A stretch of 64,000 nucleotides of DNA from CAUJIW01 sp963205175 (GTDB lineage Bacteria > Pseudomonadota > Alphaproteobacteria > Sphingomonadales > Sphingomonadaceae): assembly GCA_041060555.1 (NCBI GenBank), contig JBEUDS010000012.1; one strand, given 5' to 3'. Numbering within the stretch: position 1 is the stretch's first letter; the number at the start of each line of letters is the position of its first letter. Shown here piece by piece: positions 25,024-33,966 of this stretch. The position numbers and the translations under genes are program-made. A model generated the notes under the pieces. It worked only from the letters and a program-made list of their open reading frames with translations, did no database searches and had not been told where the DNA came from.

Positions 25024-25944
25024 ATGCCCATCAAGATCCCCGACGACCTGCCGGCGACCCGGATTCTCGACGCCGAGGGCGTGATGGTGATGCGCGAGAC
25101 CGATGCGGTGCGCCAGGACATCCGGCCGCTGCGGATCGGCCTGCTCAACCTGATGCCCGACAAGCCGAGCACCGAGACCCAGATCGCCCGCCTGATCGGC
25201 GCCACGCCGCTGCAGCTGGAGCTGACGCTGGTGCGGCTGGCCAGCCACGTCTCGCGCAACACGGCGGAGGATCATCTGGAGGCCTTCTACCGGCCGTGGG
25301 ACCAGGTGCGCGACGAGCGCTTCGACGGCTTCATCATCACCGGCGCGCCGGTGGAGCGCATGGACTATGAGGAGGTGCGCTACTGGCCGGAGCTGACCGG
25401 CATCCTCGACTGGACCCAGACCCACGTCCACCGGCTGTTCAACATCTGCTGGGCGGCCCAGGCGGCGCTCTACCACTTCCATGGCGTGCCCAAGCACATG
25501 CTGCCGGCCAAGGCCTCGGGCGTCTATCCCCACCGGGTGCGGGTGCCGACCTCGCCCTACATGCGCGGCCTGTCGGACGGTTTCGCGGTGCCGGTCTCCC
25601 GCTGGTCGGAGGTGCGCGCCGCCGACCTGCCGGCCGGCCACGGCCTGGAGGTGCTGGCGGACAGCGAGGTCAGCGGCCTGTGCCTGGTCGCCGACCCCGC
25701 CCACCACGCGCTGCACATGTTCAACCATCTGGAATACGACAGCCAGACGCTGGCCAACGAATATGCCCGCGACGCGGCCGCCGACCCGGCGACGCCGGTG
25801 CCGGCGCACTATTTCCCCGGTGATGATCCCGCACTGCCGCCGGTGAACAGCTGGCGCAGCCATGCCCACCTGCTGTTCGGCAACTGGATCAACGAGATGT
25901 ACCAGTCGACCCCGTTCGACCTCGCCGCCATCGGCCGGGGCTGA
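25024..25944 (+). CDS. metA: Homoserine O-acyltransferase MetA (predicted acetyl-CoA-specific)
   Basis: MetA (306 aa) acylates homoserine, the first committed step to methionine. Catalytic Cys142 lies in NICWAAQAALYHF; the catalytic His and Glu are in HMFNHLEYD. The loop residue that sets acyl-CoA choice is Glu111 (ITGAPVERMD); in characterised MetA proteins Glu here goes with acetyl-CoA and Gly with succinyl-CoA. It is therefore probably an acetyltransferase despite the usual succinyltransferase name. GGAAAGGA at 25011-25018 lies 5 bases before the ATG and overlaps the putative riboswitch pseudoknot. Confidence 0.95.
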   Translation: MPIKIPDDLPATRILDAEGVMVMRETDAVRQDIRPLRIGLLNLMPDKPSTETQIARLIGATPLQLELTLVRLASHVSRNTAEDHLEAFYRPWDQVRDERFDGFIITGAPVERMDYEEVRYWPELTGILDWTQTHVHRLFNICWAAQAALYHFHGVPKHMLPAKASGVYPHRVRVPTSPYMRGLSDGFAVPVSRWSEVRAADLPAGHGLEVLADSEVSGLCLVADPAHHALHMFNHLEYDSQTLANEYARDAAADPATPVPAHYFPGDDPALPPVNSWRSHAHLLFGNWINEMYQSTPFDLAAIGRG

Positions 25945-25999
25945 GGGCGGCGCGGCACGCGTTGCTTTGAGGTCGTGACTATGCTCTATCGGACAACCT

Positions 26000-28900
26000 A
26001 TGGGGGCTGCTGACGACATCGAGCAATTCATCGCCGACTGGCGGGATACCGGCGGTTCGGAACTCGCCAACACGCAGAGCTTCATCAACGGCCTGTGCCG
26101 GTTGCTGGGTGTCGAGCCGCCGGCCGGCAGCCGCGTGAACGACAGCCACAACGATTATGTGTTCGAGCGCCGGGTGTTCCAGGACAATGGCGACGGCACG
26201 CGGAGCTTCGGCCGCATCGACTGCTACAAGCGCGACGCCTTCATCCTGGAGGCCAAGCAGGGCAGCGAGGCCGACCGCGCGGCGGCCGACAGGGGCGAGG
26301 ACGATCTCGACCTGTTCGGCCAGACCGCCAGCGCCCGCCTCAAGCGCGGCACCGCCCGGCGCGGCACGGCGGGCTGGGCCCAGGCAATGGTTCAGGCCAG
26401 GGGCCAGGCCGAGCGCTACGCCAAGGCGCTTCCCGTTGACCATGGCTGGCCGCCGTTCCTGCTGGTCGCCGACATCGGCTACTGCATCGAGGTCTATGCC
26501 GACTTCACCGGGACCGGGAAGGCCTACGCCCAGTTCCCCGACCGGGCACGCTACCGGATCATGCTGGAAGACCTGCGGCACCAGGATGTCCGCGACCGGC
26601 TGCGGGCGATCTGGACCGATCCGAAAAGTCTCGACCCCACCGCCCGCGCCGCGCGCGTCACCCGCGATATCGCCGACCTGCTGGCGACCGTCGCCCGGCG
26701 GATCGAGCAGCGCGGCTACAACGCCGAGACCACCAGCGGCTTCCTCATGCGGGTGCTGTTCACCCTGTTCGCCGAGGACAGCGGGCTGATCCCGGAAAAG
26801 AGCTTCACCACGCTGCTGAAGAACCAGCGTGCCCACCCGGAGCATCTGGAACACCAGCTTTCCGCGCTGTGGGCGGCGATGGACAAGGGCGCGTTCTCGC
26901 CCGCGCTGGGCGTGCCGCTGAAGCAGTTCAACGGCTATCTGTTCAAGGACCGCACGGCGATCCCGCTCGACGCGCGGGAGCTGGAGGTGCTGATCCAGGC
27001 TGGCGAGCACCTCTGGACCGAGGTGGAGCCGGCGATCTTCGGCACCCTGCTGGAACGCGCGCTGAACCCCAGGGAACGCGCCAAGCTCGGCGCGCATTAT
27101 ACCCCGCGCGCCTATGTCGAGCGGCTGATCGGCCCCGCCATCATGGAGCCGCTGCGCGCCGACTGGGACGGCGTGCGCGCCGCCGCCACCACCCTGATCG
27201 CCGACGGCAAGGCGGCCGAGGCGCGCGCCCATGTCGAGGCCTTCCACACCCGGCTGGCGCAAACGAAGGTGCTCGATCCCGCCTGCGGCACCGGCAACTT
27301 CCTTTATGTCGCCATGGCGCGCATGAAGGAGCTGGAGGGCGAAGTGCTCGATCTGCTGATCGAGCTGGGTCATGATCAATATGTCGCCGAACTCACCGGC
27401 CACACCATCACCCCGGAAAACTTCCTGGGGATCGAGATCAACCCGCGCGCCGCCGCCATCGCCCAGCTGGTGCTGTGGATCGGCTACCTGCAATGGCACT
27501 TCCGCGTGCACGGCGCCGACCGCGCCCCGCCGGAGCCGATCCTGCGCGACGTGCGCACCATCGAGAACCGCGACGCGCTGATCGCCTTTGACGACAGGGT
27601 GCTGGAGCGGGACGCGGCCGGCAGGCCGGTCAGCCGCTGGGACGGCGAGACCATGAAGCCGCATCCCGTCACCGGCAAGCCGGTGCCCGATGAAGACGCG
27701 CGGGTCGAGGTCTGGCGCTATGTGAAGCCGCGCGCCGCCACGTGGCCCAAGGCGGACTTCATCGTCGGCAACCCGCCGTTCATTGGCGGCAAGGACGTGC
27801 GCGACCGGCTGGGCGACGGCTATTTCGAGGCGCTGTTCGCCACCACCGACGTGCCCGAGAGCGCCGACTTCGTCATGCACTGGTGGGACAAGGCGGCCAC
27901 CGCCGTGCGCGCCGGCGGCACCCGGCGCTTCGGCTTCGTCACCACCAATTCGATCACCCAGACATTCAGTCGTCGGGTGGTGGCGCGGCATCTCGACGCC
28001 AAGGATAGTGTAGCAATCTTGTTCGCCATTCCCAACCATCCCTGGGTCGACGGCAAGGATGGCGCGGCGGTGCGCATCGCCATGACGGTCGCCGAGAAGG
28101 GCAAGCGCGAGGGCCAACTGTGGACGGTGGCGGATGAAAGCCGGGCGCCGGACCATCTCGTTTATACCGAGAGGGTCGGCCAGATCAGCGCCAACCTGCG
28201 GATCGGCGCCGATGTCACGGCCACCGTGGCGCTGAAGGCGAATAGAGGGCTGGCACATCAAGGCGTGAAACTGCATGGCGATGGGTTCATCGTCACCGCG
28301 GAACAGGCCGCCGTGCTCGGCCCCGGTGCCGCCGCCACCCGCATCCGCACCGGCACCGATGATGGCGACACCGTGATCTTCGACTATCGCAACGGCCGCG
28401 ATCTCGCCGCGCGGCCGCGCGGGCTCAGGGTGATCGACCTCTACGGCCTGTCGGAAGCGCAGGTGCGCGACCGCTACCCGGCGGTCTATCAGCATGTGCT
28501 GGCCACCGTGAAGCCTCATCGGGATCACAACAACCGGGCCAGCTACCGGGACAACTGGTGGCTGTTCGGCGAGCAACGCTCCGAACTGCGCAAGGCCCTG
28601 CGGGGCGTGAACCGCTACATCGCCACGGTCCGCACACAGCGGCAGCGATCATTTGTATTCATGGACCTCAGCGTCATTCCGGAAAGCAGACTGGTCGCAA
28701 TCGCTGATGACGATGCTTTTACGCTTGGTGTGCTGTCGAGCCATTTCCATCTTCAATGGATACTGGCGTGGGGTGCTCGGCTCGGCATGGGCGATGACCC
28801 CAACTACAATAACAGTGAATGCTTCGATCCCTTCCCCTTCCCCGCCGATGTCGCCGAACCGCTCAAGGACCGCATCCGCGCCGAGGCCGAGGCGCTCGAC

Positions 28901-29491
28901 GGCTTGCGCAAGCGGGTGCTGGCGCAACACGACGACCTGACCCTGACCAGGCTCTACAACGTGCTGGAGGCCTTGCGGGAAGGCCGCGCGCTGACCGGGG
29001 CCGAGCGCGACATCCATGATCGCGGCCTCGTCACCCTGATCCGCCAGCACCACGACGCCATCGATGCCCTGGTGGCCGAGGCCTATGGCTGGGCTGATGA
29101 CTGGAACAGGGGCGATCTGGCGGACGAGGACATCCTCACCCGCCTGGTGGCGCTGAACCGGGACCGCGCCGCCGAGGAAGCCAGGGGCCTGGTCCGCTGG
29201 CTGCGGCCTGAATTCCAGGCGCCCGACTATGCGGCGCCGGTCACCCAGACGCTCGATCTCGGCGATGCCGCGACGCCGGTGCCCGACAACGTCCTGCCCT
29301 GGCCCGGCTCGCTGCCCGAGCAGGTCAGCGCCGTGCAGGCCCTGCTGCGTGCCGCGCCCGCGCCGCTCGCCCCGCAGGACGTCGCCCGCGCCTTCAAGGG
29401 CAAGCGCGCCGCCTCGGTGCGCCCGGTGCTCGACGCGCTGGCCGGCATCGGCATGGCCCGGCGGCTCGGCGACGGCCGCTACGCCGCCTGA
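26000..29491 (+). CDS. MmeI-like (type IIL) restriction-methylation fusion protein
   Basis: This 1163-aa protein appears to hold nuclease and methyltransferase together. Residues 74-86 show RIDCYKRDAFILEAKQ, the PD-(D/E)XK pattern D74...E84-X-K86, with the same spacing as D70...E80-X-K82 of MmeI. A helical linker leads to an N6-adenine gamma-class methyltransferase with motif X AHYTP (365-369), motif I DPACGTGNF (426-434) and catalytic NPPF (591-594). A target-recognition region follows (about 620-900), then a helical bundle and an extra C-terminal winged-helix-like piece (LAPQDVARAFKGKRAASVRPVLDAL). There are no separate R, S or helicase genes. A DISARM or BREX methylase is a less likely alternative because partner genes are absent. 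The ATG at 26000 has only a weak ribosome-binding site. Confidence 0.85.
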   Translation: MGAADDIEQFIADWRDTGGSELANTQSFINGLCRLLGVEPPAGSRVNDSHNDYVFERRVFQDNGDGTRSFGRIDCYKRDAFILEAKQGSEADRAAADRGEDDLDLFGQTASARLKRGTARRGTAGWAQAMVQARGQAERYAKALPVDHGWPPFLLVADIGYCIEVYADFTGTGKAYAQFPDRARYRIMLEDLRHQDVRDRLRAIWTDPKSLDPTARAARVTRDIADLLATVARRIEQRGYNAETTSGFLMRVLFTLFAEDSGLIPEKSFTTLLKNQRAHPEHLEHQLSALWAAMDKGAFSPALGVPLKQFNGYLFKDRTAIPLDARELEVLIQAGEHLWTEVEPAIFGTLLERALNPRERAKLGAHYTPRAYVERLIGPAIMEPLRADWDGVRAAATTLIADGKAAEARAHVEAFHTRLAQTKVLDPACGTGNFLYVAMARMKELEGEVLDLLIELGHDQYVAELTGHTITPENFLGIEINPRAAAIAQLVLWIGYLQWHFRVHGADRAPPEPILRDVRTIENRDALIAFDDRVLERDAAGRPVSRWDGETMKPHPVTGKPVPDEDARVEVWRYVKPRAATWPKADFIVGNPPFIGGKDVRDRLGDGYFEALFATTDVPESADFVMHWWDKAATAVRAGGTRRFGFVTTNSITQTFSRRVVARHLDAKDSVAILFAIPNHPWVDGKDGAAVRIAMTVAEKGKREGQLWTVADESRAPDHLVYTERVGQISANLRIGADVTATVALKANRGLAHQGVKLHGDGFIVTAEQAAVLGPGAAATRIRTGTDDGDTVIFDYRNGRDLAARPRGLRVIDLYGLSEAQVRDRYPAVYQHVLATVKPHRDHNNRASYRDNWWLFGEQRSELRKALRGVNRYIATVRTQRQRSFVFMDLSVIPESRLVAIADDDAFTLGVLSSHFHLQWILAWGARLGMGDDPNYNNSECFDPFPFPADVAEPLKDRIRAEAEALDGLRKRVLAQHDDLTLTRLYNVLEALREGRALTGAERDIHDRGLVTLIRQHHDAIDALVAEAYGWADDWNRGDLADEDILTRLVALNRDRAAEEARGLVRWLRPEFQAPDYAAPVTQTLDLGDAATPVPDNVLPWPGSLPEQVSAVQALLRAAPAPLAPQDVARAFKGKRAASVRPVLDALAGIGMARRLGDGRYAA

Positions 29492-29540
29492 GGCCGGCGC
29501 GCTTTAATCGGATGGGAAAACGGGTCGCGCGGCGCGCGAG

Positions 29541-29616
29541 TGGTGCCCAGGGACGGAATCGAACCGCCGACACAGGGATTTTCAATCCCTTGCTCTACCA
29601 ACTGAGCTACCTGGGC
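29541..29616 (-). tRNA. tRNA-Phe (GAA)
   Basis: The minus strand reads GCCCAGGTAGCTCAGTTGG, with an anticodon stem AGGGA/TCCCT enclosing loop TTGAAAA (anticodon GAA), a T-arm with GGTTCGATTCC and acceptor CTGGGC plus A and an encoded CCA. All four stems pair. The 3' end faces the MmeI-like gene 49 bases away, but no second copy of the tRNA end was found on its other side. Confidence 0.97.
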
Positions 29617-29722
29617 GCACCGTTGGGACGCGGGTCTATAGACGATCCCGATCCGCCTTGTCCAGCGGCCATGTCGGTCTTTTTTCGTCGCTCTTTTTTA
29701 TCATGCCCGGCAAGAGCGGTGC

Positions 29723-29968
29723 TCAGTAGCCGTCGTCGTCGCGTGAGGCGCTGCTGCGGTCGTCGCCATCCTCGTCGGCGGGGCCGGCGGGCACGCGGTA
29801 ATCCTCGTTCAGCCATTTCAGCAGGTCGCGGTCGCGGCAGCCGGCCGAGCAGAACGGCTGGAAGGCGGCCTGGGCCGGCTTGCCGCACAGCGGGCAGCGG
29901 CCGAGCACGCCGGTGGCGCGGGCGGTGGCGGATGCGGGTGGGGCGGGCGGGTCAGAGCGGCGAGACAT
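29723..29968 (-). CDS. yacG: DNA gyrase inhibitor / zinc protein YacG
   Basis: YacG (81 aa) has the zinc knuckle CPLCGKPAQ...FQPFCSAGCRDRDLLKWLNEDYRVP, with the C-X2-C...C-X3-C pattern. In E. coli it inhibits DNA gyrase. An acidic Asp-rich tail follows. The ATG at 29968 overlaps the end of the upstream RNase gene by 17 bases, the usual maf-rng-yacG order of alphaproteobacteria. Confidence 0.9.
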   Translation of the reverse strand: MSRRSDPPAPPASATARATGVLGRCPLCGKPAQAAFQPFCSAGCRDRDLLKWLNEDYRVPAGPADEDGDDRSSASRDDDGY

Positions 29969-30995
29969 GGGCATAGCCATAGCCGCTGGCGTCGGCCGCC
30001 GCCACCACCGAGACGGCCGCACCGCGCTGGCGGGCGAGCATTTGCGTCAGCGCCGGCCGCGCCTCCAGCCAGGCCGCCACCGCCGGCGGGCAGACCAGCC
30101 GGCAGGCGCCGGCGCCCTCGGCGCGCGCCGCCGCGCGCAGCAGGGCGAGCGCCAGCGTCTCGTCGCTCGCCGCCGCCCGCCGGGTGCCGCACAGCTGGTC
30201 GATCACCGAGGCGCGCGGGCGCGGGCGGATCACCTGCATCAGCCCGAAGCCGTTGATGGCGGTGCGTTCGCAGGGGCGGGGGTCGGCGGCGCTGGCGGCG
30301 TCGAACGCCTCGGCCACCGCCTGCCGTCCGGCGCGGCTATTGCTGCCGAGAAAGTCGATCATCACCGGGCCGCCGATGTCATAGAGCCGCAAGGCGCCGG
30401 CGATGGCGTGGGCGGCGGCGACATTGAGCGCGTCGGCCGGGCCGCTGCCGTCGACGTCGATGACCAGCCCGGCGCGGGTGCGCTCCAGCCACAGCTGGCC
30501 GCCGGCAAACGGCACGGCGCCGGTAATGCCCGCCTCCAGCGCCTCGTCGACGCCCAGTGCCTCGGGCAGGCGGGCGACGCGACGCACTGGCAGGCCGTCC
30601 CACAGGGTGGCGGTGGCAAGGTCAGGCGCGGCGGCGATCAGGCCGGGGGCGGCCGGCGTCAGGTCGGGGCGGGCGCGCACCTGGGCCGGTTTCCGCCGGC
30701 CGGGTTCGGGCAGGCTCGCCCGGCTGACCTCGACGGCCAGCAGCGCGCCTTCCGGCAGCGCCGGGCAGGGCTGGATCAGCGCGTCGAGGCCGTCGCCGAG
30801 GTCGACGCGGGCGCGGTTGGGGCCGACCCGCTCGCGCAGGCGGGCGCCGAACAGCGCGCCCGGCTGCACCGGGTCGGCATCGCGCAGCAGCCGCAACGCC
30901 AGCAGCCGGTCGTCGGCGACCAGGGCGGCGCGGGTCTCGCCGATGCCGGGCTCCACCAGCCAGCCGGTGGGCGCGTCGGCGCCGGGCCGGGTCAT
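29952..30995 (-). CDS. Ribonuclease E/G family protein (short form)
   Basis: This 347-aa protein resembles the catalytic part of RNase G/E. The metal-binding acidic positions lie in GLVIDVDGSGPADALNVAAA and GPVMIDFLGSNSRAGRQ, and TAINGFGLMQVIRPRPRAS matches the conserved region that in longer members reads ISRFGLLEMTRQR. The N-terminal S1-like part is much diverged (RVDLGDGLDALIQPCPALPEG). It is about 100-150 residues shorter than RNase G and lacks the zinc-link cysteines and a scaffold. Alphaproteobacteria often carry such a shortened copy after maf. A role in rRNA or mRNA processing is inferred. Confidence 0.82.
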   Translation of the reverse strand: MTRPGADAPTGWLVEPGIGETRAALVADDRLLALRLLRDADPVQPGALFGARLRERVGPNRARVDLGDGLDALIQPCPALPEGALLAVEVSRASLPEPGRRKPAQVRARPDLTPAAPGLIAAAPDLATATLWDGLPVRRVARLPEALGVDEALEAGITGAVPFAGGQLWLERTRAGLVIDVDGSGPADALNVAAAHAIAGALRLYDIGGPVMIDFLGSNSRAGRQAVAEAFDAASAADPRPCERTAINGFGLMQVIRPRPRASVIDQLCGTRRAAASDETLALALLRAAARAEGAGACRLVCPPAVAAWLEARPALTQMLARQRGAAVSVVAAADASGYGYAHVSPL

Positions 30996-31591
30996 GGCAG
31001 GGTCAGGCCGGCGGCCAGCAGCAGGGCGCGGGTCTCGTGCAGCGGCAGGCCGACGACGCCGGTGTAGCTGCCGTTGAGGTGGCGCACCAGGCCGGCGAAG
31101 CGGCCCTGGATGGCATAGCCGCCAGCCTTGCCCTGCCACTCGCCGCTGGCGAGGTAGGCGTCGATCTCGGCCGGTTCCAGCCGCTTGACGGTGACGACGG
31201 TCTCGACGGTGCGGGTGCGCTCGCGGCCCTGCGCGTCGATTACGGCGACGGCGGTGATGACGCGGTGGCGCCGGCCGGACAGCAGGTCCAGGCAGCGCCG
31301 GGCGGTGGCGGCATCGTCGGCCTTGGGCAGGATGCGCCGGCCGCAGGCGACCACGGTGTCGGCCGCCAGCACCACCGCGCCGGGGTGACACGCGGCGACC
31401 GCCCGGGCCTTGTCGCGGGCCAGCCGCTCGGCGTGCGGGCGCGGCAGCTCGCCCCGGCGGGCGGTCTCGTCGAGATCGGCGGGCGCGACGCCGGCGGGCG
31501 TGACGCCGATCTGTGCCAGCAGGTCGCGCCGGCGCGGGCTGGCGGAGGCGAGAATCAGCGCCGGTGCGCCGGAGGGCGATGGGGCGGTCAC
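30992..31591 (-). CDS. maf: Maf-like nucleotide pyrophosphatase
   Basis: This 199-aa Maf/HAM1-superfamily protein contains LILASASPRRRDLLAQIGV, AERLARDKARAV, VVLAADTVVACGRRILPKADD and the late motif GKAGGYAIQGRFAGLVRHLNGSYTGVVGLPL. Maf proteins hydrolyse non-canonical or pyrimidine nucleoside triphosphates. The stop overlaps the start of the RNase gene (ATGA). It lies 8 bases downstream of infA, probably in one operon. Confidence 0.93.
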   Translation of the reverse strand: MTAPSPSGAPALILASASPRRRDLLAQIGVTPAGVAPADLDETARRGELPRPHAERLARDKARAVAACHPGAVVLAADTVVACGRRILPKADDAATARRCLDLLSGRRHRVITAVAVIDAQGRERTRTVETVVTVKRLEPAEIDAYLASGEWQGKAGGYAIQGRFAGLVRHLNGSYTGVVGLPLHETRALLLAAGLTLP

Positions 31592-31599
31592 GGCCGGGG

Positions 31600-31818
31600 T
31601 TATTTGAAGCGGTAGGTGATGCGACCCTTGGTCAGGTCGTAGGGCGTGAGTTCCACCTGGACCTCGTCGCCCACCAGCACGCGGATACGGTTCTTGCGCA
31701 TCTTGCCGGCCGTGTGGCCCAGCACTTCGTGTCCGTTTTCCAGCTTTACGCGAAACATGGCGTTGGGGAGCAGCTCGACCACCACGCCTTTCATCTCGAT
31801 CAGTTCTTCTTTAGCCAT
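31600..31818 (-). CDS. infA: Translation initiation factor IF-1
   Basis: IF-1 (72 aa) is an OB-fold protein: MAKEELIEMKGVVVELLPNAMFRVKLENGHEVLGH and GKMRKNRIRVLVGDEVQVELTPYDLTKGRITYRFK are near invariant. It binds the ribosomal A site during initiation. An upstream in-frame extension is rejected because all IF-1 proteins start close to MAKEE. It is the first gene of infA-maf-rng-yacG; the 184-base gap to the divergent hisG holds both promoters. Confidence 0.97.
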   Translation of the reverse strand: MAKEELIEMKGVVVELLPNAMFRVKLENGHEVLGHTAGKMRKNRIRVLVGDEVQVELTPYDLTKGRITYRFK

Positions 31819-32002
31819 GCGCTCGTCTCGGCTATCTGACGGAAATTGGCGGTTCAGATGGGCCATTGGCGCGGCAAAAGCAAGAATTATGCGCAGGCGC
31901 GCATGCCGGCAATGCGGATGGGATGTGCGATCGCCGCATGGACGGCGGCGCTGCAAATCCCTATGTAGGCGCCGACTCGGTCAGCGCAGGATTATCAGGA
32001 CC

Positions 32003-32680
32003 ATGGTGAACGACGGCATCGTGATGGCATTGCCCAAGGGACGCATCCTCAAGGAAGTGATGCCGATGCTGCACGCCGTCGGCATTCATCCCGAGGCGGC
32101 CTTCACCGACGAGTCCAGCCGGGCGCTGCGCTTTTCGACCAACGTGCCGGGGCTGTCGATCATCCGCGTCCGTTCCTTCGACGTCGCGACCTTCGTCGCT
32201 TTCGGCGCCGCTCATATCGGTGTCGCCGGCAACGACGTGCTGATGGAGTTCGACTACGCCGAGATCTATGCGCCGGTTGATCTGGGCATCGGCAGGTGCC
32301 GGCTGTCGGTGGCCGAGCCGGTGGAACTCACCGCGCACGACGACCCCAAGAGCTGGAGCCATGTGCGCATCGCCACCAAATACCCCGGCATCACCCGCCG
32401 CCACTTCGCCGCGCGCGGCGTGCAGGCGGAGTGCATCAAGCTCAACGGCGCCATGGAGCTGGCGCCGTCGCTGGGGCTGTGTCGGCGCATCGTCGATCTG
32501 GTGTCGACCGGCCGCACGCTGGTCGAGAACGGCCTGGCCGAGGTGGAGGTGATCGCCGAGATCAGCTCGCGCCTGATCGTCAACCGCGCCGCCTACAAGA
32601 CCCGCGGTCAGGAACTGATGCCCTGGGTCGAACGCTTCCGGCTGCTGGTCGAGGAACGCAACAATGCCGCTGCGGCTTGA
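32003..32680 (+). CDS. hisG: ATP phosphoribosyltransferase, short form
   Basis: HisG (225 aa) catalyses the first step of histidine synthesis: VMALPKGRILKEVMPML, IRVRSFDVATFVAFGAAHIGVAGNDVLME and DLVSTGRTLVENGLAEVE are diagnostic. The C-terminal regulatory domain of long HisG is missing, so this is the short form that normally needs HisZ; no hisZ is in the window. The ATG at 32003 is chosen by conservation; the open frame upstream is intergenic. The gene overlaps hisD by 17 bases. Confidence 0.95.
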   Translation: MVNDGIVMALPKGRILKEVMPMLHAVGIHPEAAFTDESSRALRFSTNVPGLSIIRVRSFDVATFVAFGAAHIGVAGNDVLMEFDYAEIYAPVDLGIGRCRLSVAEPVELTAHDDPKSWSHVRIATKYPGITRRHFAARGVQAECIKLNGAMELAPSLGLCRRIVDLVSTGRTLVENGLAEVEVIAEISSRLIVNRAAYKTRGQELMPWVERFRLLVEERNNAAAA

Positions 32681-33959
32681 CGCCCGCGCGGCCGGGTTCG
32701 CCGCCGCCTTCGATGCACTGGTCAACGACCGCCGCGAGGCGGCGACCGACGTGCGCGCCGTGGTCGCCGATGTCATCGCCGCCGTGCGCGATCGCGGCGA
32801 CGCGGCGCTGACGGACTACACCCGCCGCTTCGACCGCATCGATGTCGCGGCCGACGGCCTGCGCATTCCGGCCGCCGAGATCACCGCCGCGCGCGGCGCC
32901 TGCGATGCCGGCGTGCTGGCGGCGCTGGAACTGGCGGCGACGCGTATCCGCGACTTCCACGCCGCCCAGCGGCCGGAGGACAAGCGGGTGACCGACGACA
33001 CCGGCACCATCTCCGGCTATCGCTGGCGGCCGATCGACGCCGTGGGCCTCTATGTGCCGGGCGGGCTGGCCTCCTACCCCTCCTCGGTGCTGATGAACGC
33101 GATTCCCGCCAAGGTCGCCGGCGTCGACCGGCTGGTGATGGTGACGCCGACCCCCGACGGACGCATCAATCCGCTGGTGCTGGCGGCGGCCGAACTGGCC
33201 GGCGTCGACGAGATCTACCGGGTCGGTGGCGCCCAGGCGGTGGCGGCGCTGGCGCACGGCACGACGACCATCGCGCCGGTGGACAAGATCGTCGGCCCCG
33301 GCAATGCCTATGTGGCGGAGGCCAAGCGCCAGGTGTTCGGCCAGGTCGGCATCGACATGATCGCCGGGCCTTCGGAAATCCTGGTGGTCGCCGATGCCGC
33401 CAGCGACCCGTGCCACGTCGCCGCCGACCTGCTGAGCCAGGCCGAGCACGATCTCACCGCCCAGGCGATCCTGATCACCGACGACGCGGCCTTTGCCGAC
33501 GCCGTGGTCGCGGCGGTTGACACCACGCTGGCGACATTGGCCACCGGCGACGTCGCTCGCGCGAGCTGGGAGCGCTTTGGCGCCATCATCCTGGTCGACG
33601 ATCTGGCGCAGGCGCCAGTGCTGATCGATCGGCTGGCGCCGGAGCATCTGGCGCTGTCCGTCGACGCGCCGGAGCGGCTGCTGGAGCAGGTCCGTCACGC
33701 CGGCTCGGTGTTCCTCGGCCGGCTGACGCCGGAGGCGATCGGCGACTATGTCGGCGGCCCCAACCACGTGCTGCCCACCGGGCGGCGGGCGCGCTTCTCC
33801 TCCGGCCTGTCGGTGACCGATTTCATGAAGCGGACCACCTATCTGCAGGTCAGCCCGCGGGGGCTGGCCGCCATCGGGCCGGCGGCGGTGGCGCTGGCCA
33901 ATGCCGAGGGCCTGGCGGCACACGCGCTGTCGGTGGCGGTACGGCTGGCTGACGGCTGA
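32664..33959 (+). CDS. hisD: Histidinol dehydrogenase
   Basis: HisD (431 aa) oxidises L-histidinol to histidine with NAD+ and Zn2+. It shows the signature IAGPSEILVVAD and PCHVAADLLSQAEHD, with zinc and catalytic residues around HLALSVDAPE and GPNHVLPTG. Length and motifs are complete. Its translation is coupled to hisG by overlap. This is the usual alphaproteobacterial hisG-hisD pair, separate from the rest of the his genes. Confidence 0.96.
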   Translation: MPLRLDARAAGFAAAFDALVNDRREAATDVRAVVADVIAAVRDRGDAALTDYTRRFDRIDVAADGLRIPAAEITAARGACDAGVLAALELAATRIRDFHAAQRPEDKRVTDDTGTISGYRWRPIDAVGLYVPGGLASYPSSVLMNAIPAKVAGVDRLVMVTPTPDGRINPLVLAAAELAGVDEIYRVGGAQAVAALAHGTTTIAPVDKIVGPGNAYVAEAKRQVFGQVGIDMIAGPSEILVVADAASDPCHVAADLLSQAEHDLTAQAILITDDAAFADAVVAAVDTTLATLATGDVARASWERFGAIILVDDLAQAPVLIDRLAPEHLALSVDAPERLLEQVRHAGSVFLGRLTPEAIGDYVGGPNHVLPTGRRARFSSGLSVTDFMKRTTYLQVSPRGLAAIGPAAVALANAEGLAAHALSVAVRLADG

Positions 33960-33966
33960 TCGTGCG

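Noticed and set aside
29541..29616. tRNA-Phe as an attachment site for an integrated element carrying the MmeI-like gene
   Set aside because: No integrase is present, and no copy of the tRNA 3' end was found between metA and the methyltransferase gene.
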